A DNA stretch of 64,000 bases, from assembly GCF_010548305.1 (NCBI RefSeq), contig NZ_JAAGLV010000001.1:496001-560000 (forward strand), written 5' to 3'. The notes under the pieces were generated by a model that was not told the origin of the DNA, did no database searches, and saw only the letters and a list, made by a program, of their open reading frames with translations. The position numbers were made by a program, and so were the translations under genes. Of the stretch, positions 35,612 to 44,593 are shown piece by piece. The DNA is from Streptomyces sp. SID13031 (GTDB lineage Bacteria; Actinomycetota; Actinomycetes; Propionibacteriales; Kribbellaceae). Position 1 is the stretch's first letter; the number at the start of each line of letters is the position of its first letter.

Positions 35612-37555
35612 TCATCTGGTCCTCAGTCGGGTCGTGTCGAGGAGGTCGAAGGCGCCGTCGGTGACGGCTGTCGCCGGGACCATGGCGAACGGCTGCGAGT
35701 CACCGAGCAACGGCGAGTGCAGTGGCACGAAGCCCTGATCCAGCAAGGCCACAGAGAAGTCGTCTGTCACGATGCCGCGGGCATCGATGACGCCGGTGGC
35801 GTGGGAGGGTGCGACCGACCTGCCACTCAACGGGCCGAAGGCAGCCCGCCCCGGACGCGGCCGCTGGACGAATCTGAGCGACCCCGGCACGAGGTTGTCC
35901 TGATACCCGTACTCCGCGTCCGCAGTGGACGTGCACAGATACTCGAGCGCAGCCGCCCACCCCGCCAGCAGCACTTCCTTTCGCGCAGCCCGCAGGTCGG
36001 ACAGTACAGCCGGGCCGACGTCGTACAGCTCGGCGAAGACCCGTTGCGACCATCGCGGATCGGGCTCGCCCGGGACCGGCACCGAGAACACCAGCGACCG
36101 GAACAGCGGGACGAAGTTCTGTATCGGATCGACCGCCGCCGCCCGGTGCAGGGTGCTGATCGGGTCGTGGGTGACGTCCAGCCCGCCGAAGATACTGAGG
36201 TACGCCTCGCGGGTATCCGCCTTCAGTTTGGCATGCCCGCTCAGCACGTGCGGTTCGTAGTTGCGACGGGCCAGGTCGTCGATGTGCCCGAACCGGACGA
36301 AGTCGGCGCCGACGGCATCGGCGTACCGGCGGAGCGTTCGCAGGCCGTCGCCGAAGGGGGCGCCCGGATGGGAGCGGTAGTGTTCGCCGTCGTTGATCAG
36401 GTGGAAGTCCTGGACCCCCGGCGGATACACAGCGCGCAGCGTCGCGGCCAGCTCGACGATCCTGACGAGCATCGCGAGCTCGGCCAGATCGGGTAGCGGA
36501 CCGGCAGCCTTCAGCCGGTTGCCGCAGTGTTTGACGGCGAACAAGAGCAGGTTCAGCCGTAGCGGTTCGCCCCGGGCGACCGTGGCTCCGAGGTCGCGCC
36601 GGACGTCGGCCGGCTGGTAGTTCGCCCGCGATCCGGCCCGGAACGGCCGCCGCTGGATCACCTCGTAGACCCGCTCGAGTGGATCTGTTGTTGCCCGGCG
36701 CACCTTTTCGGCGAGCGCGGCCGCGGACCGGTGCGCCGTGCTGACCAGCCGGTCGACCAACTCGTCGGTCTGCCTGGCCGACAGCCGGACGCCGCAGCGA
36801 GCGGCAAGCGGACCTGGCCGGAGATCACCCAGTCGCAGTGCCGACAGCGTCGTCTGGTGCGAGGTCGCCGGTTCGTCGCCCCAGTTGCGCGGAGCGTGGT
36901 CGAGGCTGTGACCGCGCAGTTCTCCGACGGTCTGAGCAGCTGATTCCTCACCGACCAGGCGGCCACCGAGATGGAAGAGCTCCGCCTCGAAACGGGCCCA
37001 GCCGGGTGGCCGCGCTCCGACGTACCGGACGACTGGAGCAGGAAGGTCCGCGCCTCGCCGCCGTGCCGCCTGCCGGCTTCTGACCAGCTCGGCGACCGCA
37101 CGGACGGCTTGCTGGTCGGCGGCCGGTACGGAGTGGACGTATGGTGCCCAGCGCTCGTCCGCGCCGAGCAACTCGGCTGTCTCTGGCCGCAGGAACCGCA
37201 GCTCGGCGCGGATCAGTTCGGCGACCGCGGCCTCCCCGAACATCTCGGCCAGCAGGCCGACCGCTGTTGGTCCGCTGGTGGTCAGCTTGCTCGGCGAAGT
37301 GACCAGCACCCGGCCGGTGGGTCGCTGATCGTCATCGAGTTCGAAGTGGTTCAGCGGCGATCCGGCGTCGGCCAGCAGTAGGCCGTACTTGTCGAGGCCG
37401 GTCCGGAAGACCCGCAGCAGTGGGCGGACGAAGTACTCGAGCGGGTCGGCGCAGGCCACACCGGTGAGCTGGTCCAATGCGACTCCGCTGCTGCCCGGCG
37501 GAGCGGCGTACAGGCGGAGCATCGGGTCGGAGGCGAGTAGCTGTCCGAGGTCCAT
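35612..37555 (-). CDS. PvcA/DIT1-like (isocyanide-synthase superfamily) protein with long N-terminal extension
   Basis: 647 aa. Residues about 330-560 resemble the PvcA/DIT1 family (isonitrile synthases that convert an amino group to an isocyanide with ribulose 5-phosphate): NLLLFAVKHCGNRLKAAGPL-PDLAE, then AVYPPGVQDFHLINDGEHYR, a GLRTLRRYADAVGADFVRF helix and the FGHIDDL loop. Family members are usually ~300-350 residues, so this is about twice as long; the N-terminal ~310 residues (for example EYFVRPLLRVFRTGLDKYG) are unassigned. It is 3 nt downstream of a methyltransferase and begins the biosynthetic cluster. Isocyanide formation is an inference from weak, eye-level similarity; the enzyme could have another chemistry. 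Confidence 0.55.
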   Translation of the reverse strand: MDLGQLLASDPMLRLYAAPPGSSGVALDQLTGVACADPLEYFVRPLLRVFRTGLDKYGLLLADAGSPLNHFELDDDQRPTGRVLVTSPSKLTTSGPTAVGLLAEMFGEAAVAELIRAELRFLRPETAELLGADERWAPYVHSVPAADQQAVRAVAELVRSRQAARRRGADLPAPVVRYVGARPPGWARFEAELFHLGGRLVGEESAAQTVGELRGHSLDHAPRNWGDEPATSHQTTLSALRLGDLRPGPLAARCGVRLSARQTDELVDRLVSTAHRSAAALAEKVRRATTDPLERVYEVIQRRPFRAGSRANYQPADVRRDLGATVARGEPLRLNLLLFAVKHCGNRLKAAGPLPDLAELAMLVRIVELAATLRAVYPPGVQDFHLINDGEHYRSHPGAPFGDGLRTLRRYADAVGADFVRFGHIDDLARRNYEPHVLSGHAKLKADTREAYLSIFGGLDVTHDPISTLHRAAAVDPIQNFVPLFRSLVFSVPVPGEPDPRWSQRVFAELYDVGPAVLSDLRAARKEVLLAGWAAALEYLCTSTADAEYGYQDNLVPGSLRFVQRPRPGRAAFGPLSGRSVAPSHATGVIDARGIVTDDFSVALLDQGFVPLHSPLLGDSQPFAMVPATAVTDGAFDLLDTTRLRTR

Positions 37556-37558
37556 CCG

Positions 37559-38422
37559 TCAGTCCGTCGGCCGGCGGCCGATCAGGACCTGGGTCCAGAT
37601 CGGTTCGACGAAGTGTCTGTCGGGGAGGGGCTCATCGGGCTGAGCCGCGAGCAGTGCCTCCCGCAGGTCGGCGCGGAAGTCGTCGAGGCGGTCGCCGAGC
37701 GCGGTCGGCGTGAGGTCGGGAACGGTCATCAGCAGGCCTATCAGTTCGTCGACTGTGTGACTGCGCTGCCAGTGCAGCTCGTAGCTGTCGATGCCGGCGA
37801 ATGCGGATGCCGCTAGGACAGCCCGGCTCTCACCGCGCTGCAGTGTGTAGGTGCTCTGGCTGCTGGACGCGTCATCGCGCCAGCGTCGCCGGGACGGTAC
37901 CCAGCGCTCTCGCGTCGCGTAGGCGGCCTCGGCCCAGACGGGCCGGTTGGGGGTGTCCGGCGCCAGTCCGCTCATGCTGCCGGTCACGATCACCACCGCG
38001 CCACCCGGATTGATCAGCTCGTCCAGAGCCGCCAGCGTCGCCGGCCGGTCCATCCAGTGGAAGGACGCCGCCATCAGCGCCAGGTCGAACGGACCGACCC
38101 CCAGCCCGGACAGAGTCTCCGAGCTGCCCTCCCGCCAGTCGATGCCGTCGGCACCCTTCTCGGCCGCCAGCGCGCGGCCGGCGGCAAGCATCTCGTGATC
38201 CGGGTCGACGGCGGTCACGGCGGCGACGTGCGCCGCCAGCCCGAACGTCGCCATCCCCGGCCCGCAGCCGAGATCGAGCGCGGTCTGCCGGCCGTCCAGA
38301 CCGAGCCGGGTGGCCAGCTCGGTGAAGATCACGGCCGGATACTCGCTGCGGTACCGGACGTAGTACTCGGCCGCGCCGGCGAACAAACTCGGCAGATTGT
38401 TGCTCAAGGCATCGATCCTCAC
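37559..38422 (-). CDS. Class I SAM-dependent methyltransferase
   Basis: 287 aa. SAM-binding motif I ALDLGCGPGMATFGL, motif II acidic AVDPDHEML, and FDLALMAASFHWMDRP as motif IV, the layout of UbiE/Tam-like small-molecule methyltransferases. It precedes the PvcA-like gene by 3 nt on the same strand, so both are co-expressed. Probably a tailoring O-, N- or C-methyltransferase of the cluster; substrate unknown. Divergent to the AMP ligase (141 nt). Confidence 0.82.
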   Translation of the reverse strand: MRIDALSNNLPSLFAGAAEYYVRYRSEYPAVIFTELATRLGLDGRQTALDLGCGPGMATFGLAAHVAAVTAVDPDHEMLAAGRALAAEKGADGIDWREGSSETLSGLGVGPFDLALMAASFHWMDRPATLAALDELINPGGAVVIVTGSMSGLAPDTPNRPVWAEAAYATRERWVPSRRRWRDDASSSQSTYTLQRGESRAVLAASAFAGIDSYELHWQRSHTVDELIGLLMTVPDLTPTALGDRLDDFRADLREALLAAQPDEPLPDRHFVEPIWTQVLIGRRPTD

Positions 38423-38563
38423 TGTCGTCTCCCTAGAGCGGCCACGCTAGCCGCCGGCGGCGGTCAACCGCCCGACCTTTCGAGCAGGATCGAAAACTTG
38501 GGTGCGGTGGCCTCTCGCCGACGTAATCTGCGGCCGGAGCAGTCCCGCGAGCCGAGGAGACAG

Positions 38564-39979
38564 ATGCAGCCCGCCCGGATCACCATCGGCAGTCGGATCG
38601 CGCAACTCGCCGCCGAGCACCCGGACCGGACCGCCGTCGTCAGCGTGCCGCCCCGAGGCGAGCGCGCCGCACTGACGTGGGCCGAGCTGGAACGCGACAC
38701 GAACCGGGCGGCCAACGGCCTGGCCGCGCTAGGGGTGACCGCCGACAGCACGGTCGCCATCGCGCTGCCGGCCGGGCTCGATCATGTGCGCGCGACGATC
38801 GGCGCCTGGAAGCTCGGCGCGCTGGTGATCCCGATCGACTCAGCCGCCTCCGCCCGCGAGCTGGACGCCTTCCGTGGTGCGATCGGTGACCACTTCCTGA
38901 TCGACTCGCTCGACTGGTACGGCGACGACCCGCTTCCGCGCGAGGTCGTCGGCACCCCGCGCTCGGCGTCGCTCACCGGTGGCACGACCGGTCAGCCGCG
39001 GGTGATCCTCCGATCCAAGCCTTGGGTCTATGACGACGATCAGTTCCTGTCCGCGAGTGACCTCTCGCACGGTGTGCGGGAGGGGCAGGTGCAGTTGGTC
39101 GTGTTGCCGATGTATCACGCGGGCTTCGGTGCGCTCTACCAGGGATTCGCGCTCGGCCACCTGCTGGTGATCATGGAGCGCTTCGTTCCTTCGCTGTGGC
39201 CGAAGCTCGTGGCGGAGTACGGCGTGCAACACGTCCGGATCGTGCCGGCGTATCTGCGGATGCTGCTCGACGTGCCGGGCCTGGCCGATCACGACCTGTC
39301 GAGTATCGAGTCGCTCTACCACGGCGCCGGCCCGTGCCCGGAGCACGTCAAGCGGCGCTGGATCGGATTGCTCGGCCCGGAGCGGGTCTACGAGGATTAC
39401 GGGAGCCAGGAACGGGTCGGTGCGGTGGCCATCCGGGGTGACGAGTGGCTCGCGCATCCAGGCAGTGTCGGCCGACCCGCCGACGGCGCGATCCGGCTCC
39501 TCGACGAATCCGGTGAGCCGGTCGGGCCGGGGGAGATCGGCGAGATCTACTTCCGTGGCGCGCGGCAGCCGCAGTACGTCGGGACGGGGGCGAAGCTCGC
39601 CGAGCGCGACGGCCACCTGTCCATCGGCGACCTGGGCCGGCTCGACGCCGATGGCTATCTGTACCTCGCCGACCGGCGGTCCAGCGTTCTCAACGTGGGT
39701 GGACAGAACATCTACCCCGCGGAGATCGAAGAGGTGTTGTCAGCACATCCGGGGGTTGCCGATGTCGCCGTCACCGGGGTGCCGCACGAGTATCTCGGCC
39801 AGAGCGTGCACGCGCTCGTCGTCCCGGCCGCTCCGATCGAGGTGAGCGAGCTGGAGGACTTCTGCCGGGCCAACCTGAGCGCGGGCAAGGTACCGCTGTC
39901 GTTCGCGCTGGTCGACGAGTTGCCTCGCCGGACCAGTGGAAAACTCCGCCGCGACCAGTTGACGGGACCGATCCGATGA
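38564..39979 (+). CDS. Stand-alone AMP-dependent acyl/aryl/amino-acid ligase (ANL superfamily)
   Basis: 471 aa, slightly short for the family. Core motifs: SLTGGTTGQPRV (P-loop), VLPMYHAG, YEDYGSQERVG (A5), SIGDLGRLDADGYLYLADR (A7), NVGGQNIYPAEIEEVL (A8) and catalytic Lys in RTSGKLRRDQ (A10). It adenylates a carboxylic acid and transfers it to CoA or a carrier; within this cluster, loading the free carrier encoded at 41214 is a reasonable guess. GAGGAGA precedes ATG 38564, and TAATCT at 38524-38529 may be its -10. Its stop overlaps the P450 start (ATGA). Confidence 0.85.
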   Translation: MQPARITIGSRIAQLAAEHPDRTAVVSVPPRGERAALTWAELERDTNRAANGLAALGVTADSTVAIALPAGLDHVRATIGAWKLGALVIPIDSAASARELDAFRGAIGDHFLIDSLDWYGDDPLPREVVGTPRSASLTGGTTGQPRVILRSKPWVYDDDQFLSASDLSHGVREGQVQLVVLPMYHAGFGALYQGFALGHLLVIMERFVPSLWPKLVAEYGVQHVRIVPAYLRMLLDVPGLADHDLSSIESLYHGAGPCPEHVKRRWIGLLGPERVYEDYGSQERVGAVAIRGDEWLAHPGSVGRPADGAIRLLDESGEPVGPGEIGEIYFRGARQPQYVGTGAKLAERDGHLSIGDLGRLDADGYLYLADRRSSVLNVGGQNIYPAEIEEVLSAHPGVADVAVTGVPHEYLGQSVHALVVPAAPIEVSELEDFCRANLSAGKVPLSFALVDELPRRTSGKLRRDQLTGPIR

Positions 39980-41226
39980 ACACTCCGGCCGTACACGACA
40001 TCGACCTGGCCGCGTCGGCTTTCTGGCGGCTGCCCGAGGCGGAGCGCGACGCTGCGTTCGCCGTACTGCGCTCGGAGGCGGCGCCACGGTTCTACCCAGG
40101 TGACAGCGAGGCCAAGTGGGGGCTGCCGAGCGGGCAGGGGTTCCACGCGCTCGTCACGCATGCGGATGTCGGCGAAGCGACCCGGCGACCCGACGACTTC
40201 CGGTCCGGGCAGGGAGCAGTCAGCGTGATGGACCTGCCGGTGGAGTTCAACGAGGGGTTCAGCTCGCTCCTCAGCATGGACGGCGAACGGCATCGGCGGG
40301 TCCGCCGGATCGTCACCCGCGCGTTCGCGCCGCGCACGCTGGCCAAGCTGTCCGGCACGATCGACCAGGTCGCCGCGGAGCTGGTGACGGCGGCGGTGCG
40401 AGAAGGCGAAGGGGATTTCGTCGCCCAGGTCGCGGCGCCGCTGCCGTTGCGGATCATCTGCGCGATGACCGGCGTACCACCGTCGGAGTACGAGTTCGTC
40501 TTCAGCCGGTCGAGCCGGATCCTGGGCGCGTTCGACCCGGAGTACGCCGCCGGGCACCCGGATCTCGCGACGAACGTGCTCAGCGCCGGGGCTGACCTGA
40601 TCGAGCTGATCGACGCCCTGGTCAAGGAACGGGAGACCGATCCGCGCGACGATCTGGCCAGCACGCTGATCCAGGCCGAGATCGACGGCGAACGGCTGAC
40701 CCGGGCCGAGGTGGCGTCGTTCTTCATCCTCCTGCTGGTCGCCGGCAACGAGACGACCAGGCACGCGATCAGCAACGGCCTCCTGCTGTTGCAGGACAAC
40801 CCGGACCAGCGCGACGTGTTGCTCGCCGACTACGACCGGTACGGCGGGACCGCGGCCGAGGAGATCGTCCGGCTCACCTCACCGACGGTCTGGATGCGCC
40901 GAACGGTCAGCCGCGACTGCGAACTCAACGGAAACCGGTACGCCGAGGGCGACCGGATGCTGCTCTTCTACTGGTCGGCCAACCGGGACGAGTCGGTGTT
41001 CGCCGATCCCACCCGGTTCGACGTGACCCGCGATCCCAACCCGCACGTCGGTTACGGCGCCGGCGGACCACACCATTGTCTCGGCGCGTTCCTGGCCCGG
41101 ATCGAGCTGGTCGCCGTCTTCCGCGAGTTGCTGCGGCAGGCTCCCGGACTCCAGCTGACCGGTGAACGGGCGCGGCTGGAGTCGAGTTTCGTCAACGGCT
41201 ACAAGCGCATCGGCTATCGGGTCTGA
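39976..41226 (+). CDS. Cytochrome P450
   Basis: 416 aa. I-helix AGNETTRHA (residues 256-264), ExxR in EEIVR, and the heme-binding loop GYGAGGPHHCLGAFLAR with Cys368. A soluble bacterial class I P450, needing an external ferredoxin; none is encoded in the cluster. Coupled to the AMP ligase by ATGA overlap, so it may hydroxylate a carrier-bound or released product. Its last 13 bases overlap the convergent carrier gene. Confidence 0.93.
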   Translation: MNTPAVHDIDLAASAFWRLPEAERDAAFAVLRSEAAPRFYPGDSEAKWGLPSGQGFHALVTHADVGEATRRPDDFRSGQGAVSVMDLPVEFNEGFSSLLSMDGERHRRVRRIVTRAFAPRTLAKLSGTIDQVAAELVTAAVREGEGDFVAQVAAPLPLRIICAMTGVPPSEYEFVFSRSSRILGAFDPEYAAGHPDLATNVLSAGADLIELIDALVKERETDPRDDLASTLIQAEIDGERLTRAEVASFFILLLVAGNETTRHAISNGLLLLQDNPDQRDVLLADYDRYGGTAAEEIVRLTSPTVWMRRTVSRDCELNGNRYAEGDRMLLFYWSANRDESVFADPTRFDVTRDPNPHVGYGAGGPHHCLGAFLARIELVAVFRELLRQAPGLQLTGERARLESSFVNGYKRIGYRV

Positions 41227-41447
41227 CCAGGTTCGGAGGCGCTCACCAGTTCGGCGAACTCCGCCGTACTGGGATCCTCGAACAGCTCATAGACCTCCAG
41301 CCGGACGCCGAACTCGGCCTCCACCCTGGCCAGGATCCGGAAGGCGGCCAGGGAGTTCCCGCCGGCCTCGAAGAAGGTCGTCGCCGGTTCGCACTCGACG
41401 CCGAGCACCTCCGACCAGATCCGTCGTACCTGGTCCTGGTCGGTCAT
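41214..41447 (-). CDS. Free-standing acyl/peptidyl carrier protein
   Basis: 77 aa, a single carrier domain. The phosphopantetheine site is Ser32 in EAGGNSLAAFRIL; GGNS is closer to peptidyl than to fatty-acid carriers (which have LGxDS). Helix 3 and the C-terminal YELFEDPSTAEFAELV match carrier folds. Start overlaps the stop of the thioester reductase gene (ATGA), placing it last in the reductase operon. It is a candidate for carrying the amino-acid substrate. Confidence 0.88.
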   Translation of the reverse strand: MTDQDQVRRIWSEVLGVECEPATTFFEAGGNSLAAFRILARVEAEFGVRLEVYELFEDPSTAEFAELVSASEPGQTR

Positions 41448-42538
41448 CGAGCGGCTCCGTTCGGGGTGAGGAGTGAGCGGGCGTAGCTGCCGACGAGCCG
41501 GTCGAGCACGTCGTCGGGGACGGTCGGCGGCTCGTCGATGCCCAGCGCGGGCAGGTTGTCGCGGCGGAACTTGAGTGATCGCGAGATGTACTTGCCGGTG
41601 TAGGTCATCCGCGCTTCCAGTACGCGTTCGAGCTGGTTCAGTGGAGCGGTCGCCACCTCGTCCTGCGGGGCGATCCGCAAGTCGACGGGAAGGTGCGCGC
41701 TGATCAGCTCGGCCACCTTCGCAGCGGTCACGGAGACGCTGTCGACGAGGTGGATGACCGGGGGATCGAGGTGGCCGAGATCGCGCGTCGCGATCTCGGT
41801 CATCCAGCGCACACAGGCATCCACCGGCACCAGATGCAGCTCGGCCGCGGGATCACCGATCACCCGGAGCAGTTCGTTCGGGCGCCGGCGAGTGATCGTG
41901 TGGATCGCGCGGATGTAGTCGTAGAGGCCGTAGTCGGTGGCCGCGCGGCCGGTGCGCGAGTCGCCGACGATCTGGCCGAGTCGCAATACGGCGCCGGGGG
42001 TATCGGCGTACAGCAGCTCTGCTTCGCGTTTGGTGTACTCGTAGTAGTTCCGGAACTCCTGCGGCTCAGCGGCCTGGTGCCAGACCTCTGGTACTTCGTC
42101 GGTGACGAGCCCGCAACTGTAGGCGGAGCTGACCTGGAAGAACCGCGAGCCGGTCGGGGCGTACTTGTGAAAGACCTCCAGCGCGGTCCGGGTGCCGTCG
42201 ACGTTGACCCGCTGCAGCTCCTCGTGGTTGCCCGGGCGGAAGGTGATGGCCGCGGCGAGGTGCCAGTAGTCGCAGGGGTCGGCGAACAACTCCTCCACCT
42301 CCGCCTGCGTCAGCCCCAGGTCTGGTTCGTCCAGCGACCAGTTCAGCACCCGGAGACCGGTCAGGTCGAGGTCACCATCGGCGATCGCCGCGCCGGAGAT
42401 CTGGTTGCGGACGGCATCGACAGGCTGCCTGGCCAACGCGACGACTTGGTTGCCATTAGCAAGGAGTCGGTGGATCAGGTTGGCGCCGACGAATCCGGTG
42501 CTCCCGTCGACGATCTGCAGGCGTACTGGTGTGCTCAT
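41444..42538 (-). CDS. Thioester-reductase-type SDR (NAD(P)-dependent)
   Basis: 364 aa. Rossmann motif DGSTGFVGANLIHRLL is the GxTGFxG of thioester reductase/male-sterility-type extended SDRs; active site SSAYSCGL with YYEYTKREAELL (YxxxK). The family releases carrier-bound acyl or peptidyl thioesters as aldehydes or alcohols. Here it is a separate polypeptide between carrier genes rather than the C-terminal domain of an NRPS. Start at 42538 overlaps the stop of the FAAL gene; the first eight codons upstream in the long reading are not needed. Confidence 0.8.
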   Translation of the reverse strand: MSTPVRLQIVDGSTGFVGANLIHRLLANGNQVVALARQPVDAVRNQISGAAIADGDLDLTGLRVLNWSLDEPDLGLTQAEVEELFADPCDYWHLAAAITFRPGNHEELQRVNVDGTRTALEVFHKYAPTGSRFFQVSSAYSCGLVTDEVPEVWHQAAEPQEFRNYYEYTKREAELLYADTPGAVLRLGQIVGDSRTGRAATDYGLYDYIRAIHTITRRRPNELLRVIGDPAAELHLVPVDACVRWMTEIATRDLGHLDPPVIHLVDSVSVTAAKVAELISAHLPVDLRIAPQDEVATAPLNQLERVLEARMTYTGKYISRSLKFRRDNLPALGIDEPPTVPDDVLDRLVGSYARSLLTPNGAAR

Positions 42539-44451
42539 CCGCTGTACCGCTGCCACAGCTCGCGGCGTCGCGTTTTGCCGCTCGACGTGCGCAGGACGAG
42601 ACCGCGGGGGCCGGTCTCGATCCGTACGTCCGCTCCGCCCGTCTCCCGGGTCAGCACCGCCTCGGCTGCCGCTCGTTGCCCGTCGGTCAGGGTCTGCTCA
42701 CACACCAGTACGGCGGTCTCGCGCCCGGCCGCGATGCCGAGCGCGATCGCGATTCGCCCGGCCGGCAAGCCGGTCTCGGTGGCCAGGCGGGCCTCGAGTT
42801 CCTCGGCGAACAGGTGCCGCCCTCGGACCTTCAGGCTGTCACCGGTCCGGCCGACGACGACCAGCTGTCCGGCGTACAGGAAGCCTGCATCGCCTGTCCT
42901 CAGCTGGGTTCCCGTCAGGCGAGTTGCCGAGGTCGAGCCGCCGAGGTGGGCCATTGTGCTCACCGATGGGCCGGACACGGCCACCTCGCCGAAATGCCCG
43001 GGTGGTAGCGGCTGTCCTTCGTCATCCAGTACTTCGAGCAGCAAGGCGGGATGTGGTTGGCCGCAGCAGGTCACCCAGCCCGGACCGGCGGGGACGGCGC
43101 CCAGTGGGCCCTGGTCGAGCACTGAAACGGGTTGACCGGGCACCATCGTGGACCAGTCGGGGCGGACCGCCAGCGGAGTCTCGCCGTGGGTGCCGGTGAC
43201 GGCCAAGGTCGCTTCGGCCAGGCCATAGGCGGGGCGGAAGGTGCCGGGCTGGAAACCGTGCGGTTCGAGCAGGGTGGCGAATCTCTGCAGGACGAAGGGA
43301 TCCACTCGCTCGGCGCCGACGATGGCGACTCGCCAGTTCGAGAAGTCGAGGCCCGCCAGGGCTTCCGGCTTGATCCGGCTGAGGCTGTAGGCGAAGCCGA
43401 AGGTGGGGGAGACGGCGACTGAAGCGCCGTCCGCGCCCAGGCAGCGCAACCAGCGCAAGGGATCGCGGATGAACTGGTCGGGGCGCATCGTGCGCAACGG
43501 GCTCTGGTTGACGATCGGGGTGAGCAGGCAGCCGATCAGGCCCATGTCGTGATGCAGGGGAAGCCACGTGACGGTCAGCTCGTCGCGGCCGAGGGCCAGC
43601 CAGCGGCGGATCATGCCGATGTTCGCGCCGAGGTTCGCCACCGTCAGCCGGATGCCGCGGGGGCGTCCGGAGGAGCCGGAGGTGAACTGCAGCAGCGCGA
43701 CCGCTGCCGGGTCGGGGTTCGTGATGGCTCCGTCGGTCGCATCAGATGCTGGGTCTACCTTGAGGAGTGGTTGGGAGACTTGGCAGGTGAGGGCTGCTTT
43801 GGCGACGGCGGCAGTCAGGTGCTCGGCGATGCCCGCGTCGGCGATGACCAAGCGTGGGTCGGCTAGGGCGAGGAGATGGGCGGCGTGATCGACGTAGTTG
43901 TCGAGTGAGCCGAGCGCCAGTGGGGGAGCGAGTGGTGACGGTACGCCGCCGGCCGCGAGCACACCGAAGAAGGCAGCGACGAAATCGTCGACGCGGGCCA
44001 GCGTCAGCGACACCACGTCACCGGGCTCGACGCCTTGGTCACGAAGCCAGGCTGCGGTGCCCAGTGCGGCGGCCGCGAGTTCGGCGTACGACGAGGAGAT
44101 CCACTCGCCGTTGTCGTCGAGCCAGGAGATACCGGCATCCGTCCGCGGCGAACCGAGCCATCCGAGCAGCGCACCGGAATCACTCAACTCAATGCCCGTT
44201 TCAGGGCCGGTTTCAGGCCTGATCCGACTGGTGACGAAAGTGGTGAGGTCGGCGACCGAGCTGAGGCCGATCAGTTCGGCGTCGTCGAAGGGCTCGAGGC
44301 CGAACTCGACCTGCAGGCTGACGAGCAGCTCCATCAGGTGGAGTGAGTCGAAGCCGAGGTCCTCCACCAGCCGCGCCGGGCCGGCCGGGGTGGCCGTCCC
44401 GACGGGTGCGTGGTCAAGGACGAGCTCGGCGACGCGGGCCGCGATGGGCAT
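42535..44451 (-). CDS. Carrier domain-FAAL fusion (fatty-acyl-AMP ligase)
   Basis: 638 aa. Residues 1-75 are an acyl carrier domain with Ser36 in VEDLGFDSLHLMELL. Residues ~100-638 are an adenylation domain of the fatty-acyl-AMP ligase type: TSGSSGRPRGIRLTVANL, TWLPLHHDMGLIGCLLTPIV (diagnostic FAAL/FadD32-like block), FRPAYGLAEATLAV, LRTGDAGFLYAGQLVVVGR, GLVLRTSSGKTRRREL. FAALs load fatty acids directly on carriers. The carrier-first order is unusual. ATG 44451 follows AAGGAGA. First gene of the FAAL-reductase-carrier operon, which is coupled by ATGA overlaps at both junctions. Confidence 0.88.
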   Translation of the reverse strand: MPIAARVAELVLDHAPVGTATPAGPARLVEDLGFDSLHLMELLVSLQVEFGLEPFDDAELIGLSSVADLTTFVTSRIRPETGPETGIELSDSGALLGWLGSPRTDAGISWLDDNGEWISSSYAELAAAALGTAAWLRDQGVEPGDVVSLTLARVDDFVAAFFGVLAAGGVPSPLAPPLALGSLDNYVDHAAHLLALADPRLVIADAGIAEHLTAAVAKAALTCQVSQPLLKVDPASDATDGAITNPDPAAVALLQFTSGSSGRPRGIRLTVANLGANIGMIRRWLALGRDELTVTWLPLHHDMGLIGCLLTPIVNQSPLRTMRPDQFIRDPLRWLRCLGADGASVAVSPTFGFAYSLSRIKPEALAGLDFSNWRVAIVGAERVDPFVLQRFATLLEPHGFQPGTFRPAYGLAEATLAVTGTHGETPLAVRPDWSTMVPGQPVSVLDQGPLGAVPAGPGWVTCCGQPHPALLLEVLDDEGQPLPPGHFGEVAVSGPSVSTMAHLGGSTSATRLTGTQLRTGDAGFLYAGQLVVVGRTGDSLKVRGRHLFAEELEARLATETGLPAGRIAIALGIAAGRETAVLVCEQTLTDGQRAAAEAVLTRETGGADVRIETGPRGLVLRTSSGKTRRRELWQRYSG

Positions 44452-44464
44452 GCGATCTCCTTTT

Positions 44465-44493
44465 CGGTCCGGGGGTCGCGAGACTACGGACCG
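44465..44493. promoter_or_regulatory. Dyad in the divergent FAAL/condensation intergenic region
   Basis: CGGTCCG (44465-44471) and CGGACCG (44487-44493), perfect 7-bp arms with 15-nt centre, about 14 nt upstream of the FAAL start codon. Candidate operator or 5' hairpin for the FAAL operon. Confidence 0.35.
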
Positions 44494-44535
44494 GAGAGGT
44501 TCATCCGGGGACCTGTTCGTCCTGGTCGAACTGTC

Positions 44536-44573
44536 TTGACAGGGCCGCCGGTTTTTGGTTTCGTCCGGCCCTG
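44536..44573 (+). promoter_or_regulatory. Promoter region of the condensation gene with overlapping dyad
   Basis: TTGACA at 44536-44541 is a perfect -35; TTTCGT 17 nt later is a poor -10, suggesting activator dependence. CAGGGCCG (44540-44547) and CGGCCCTG (44566-44573) form an inverted repeat over the same bases with a T-rich centre. Confidence 0.4.
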
Positions 44574-44593
44574 ACACCGATTCGGGAGGGTTC

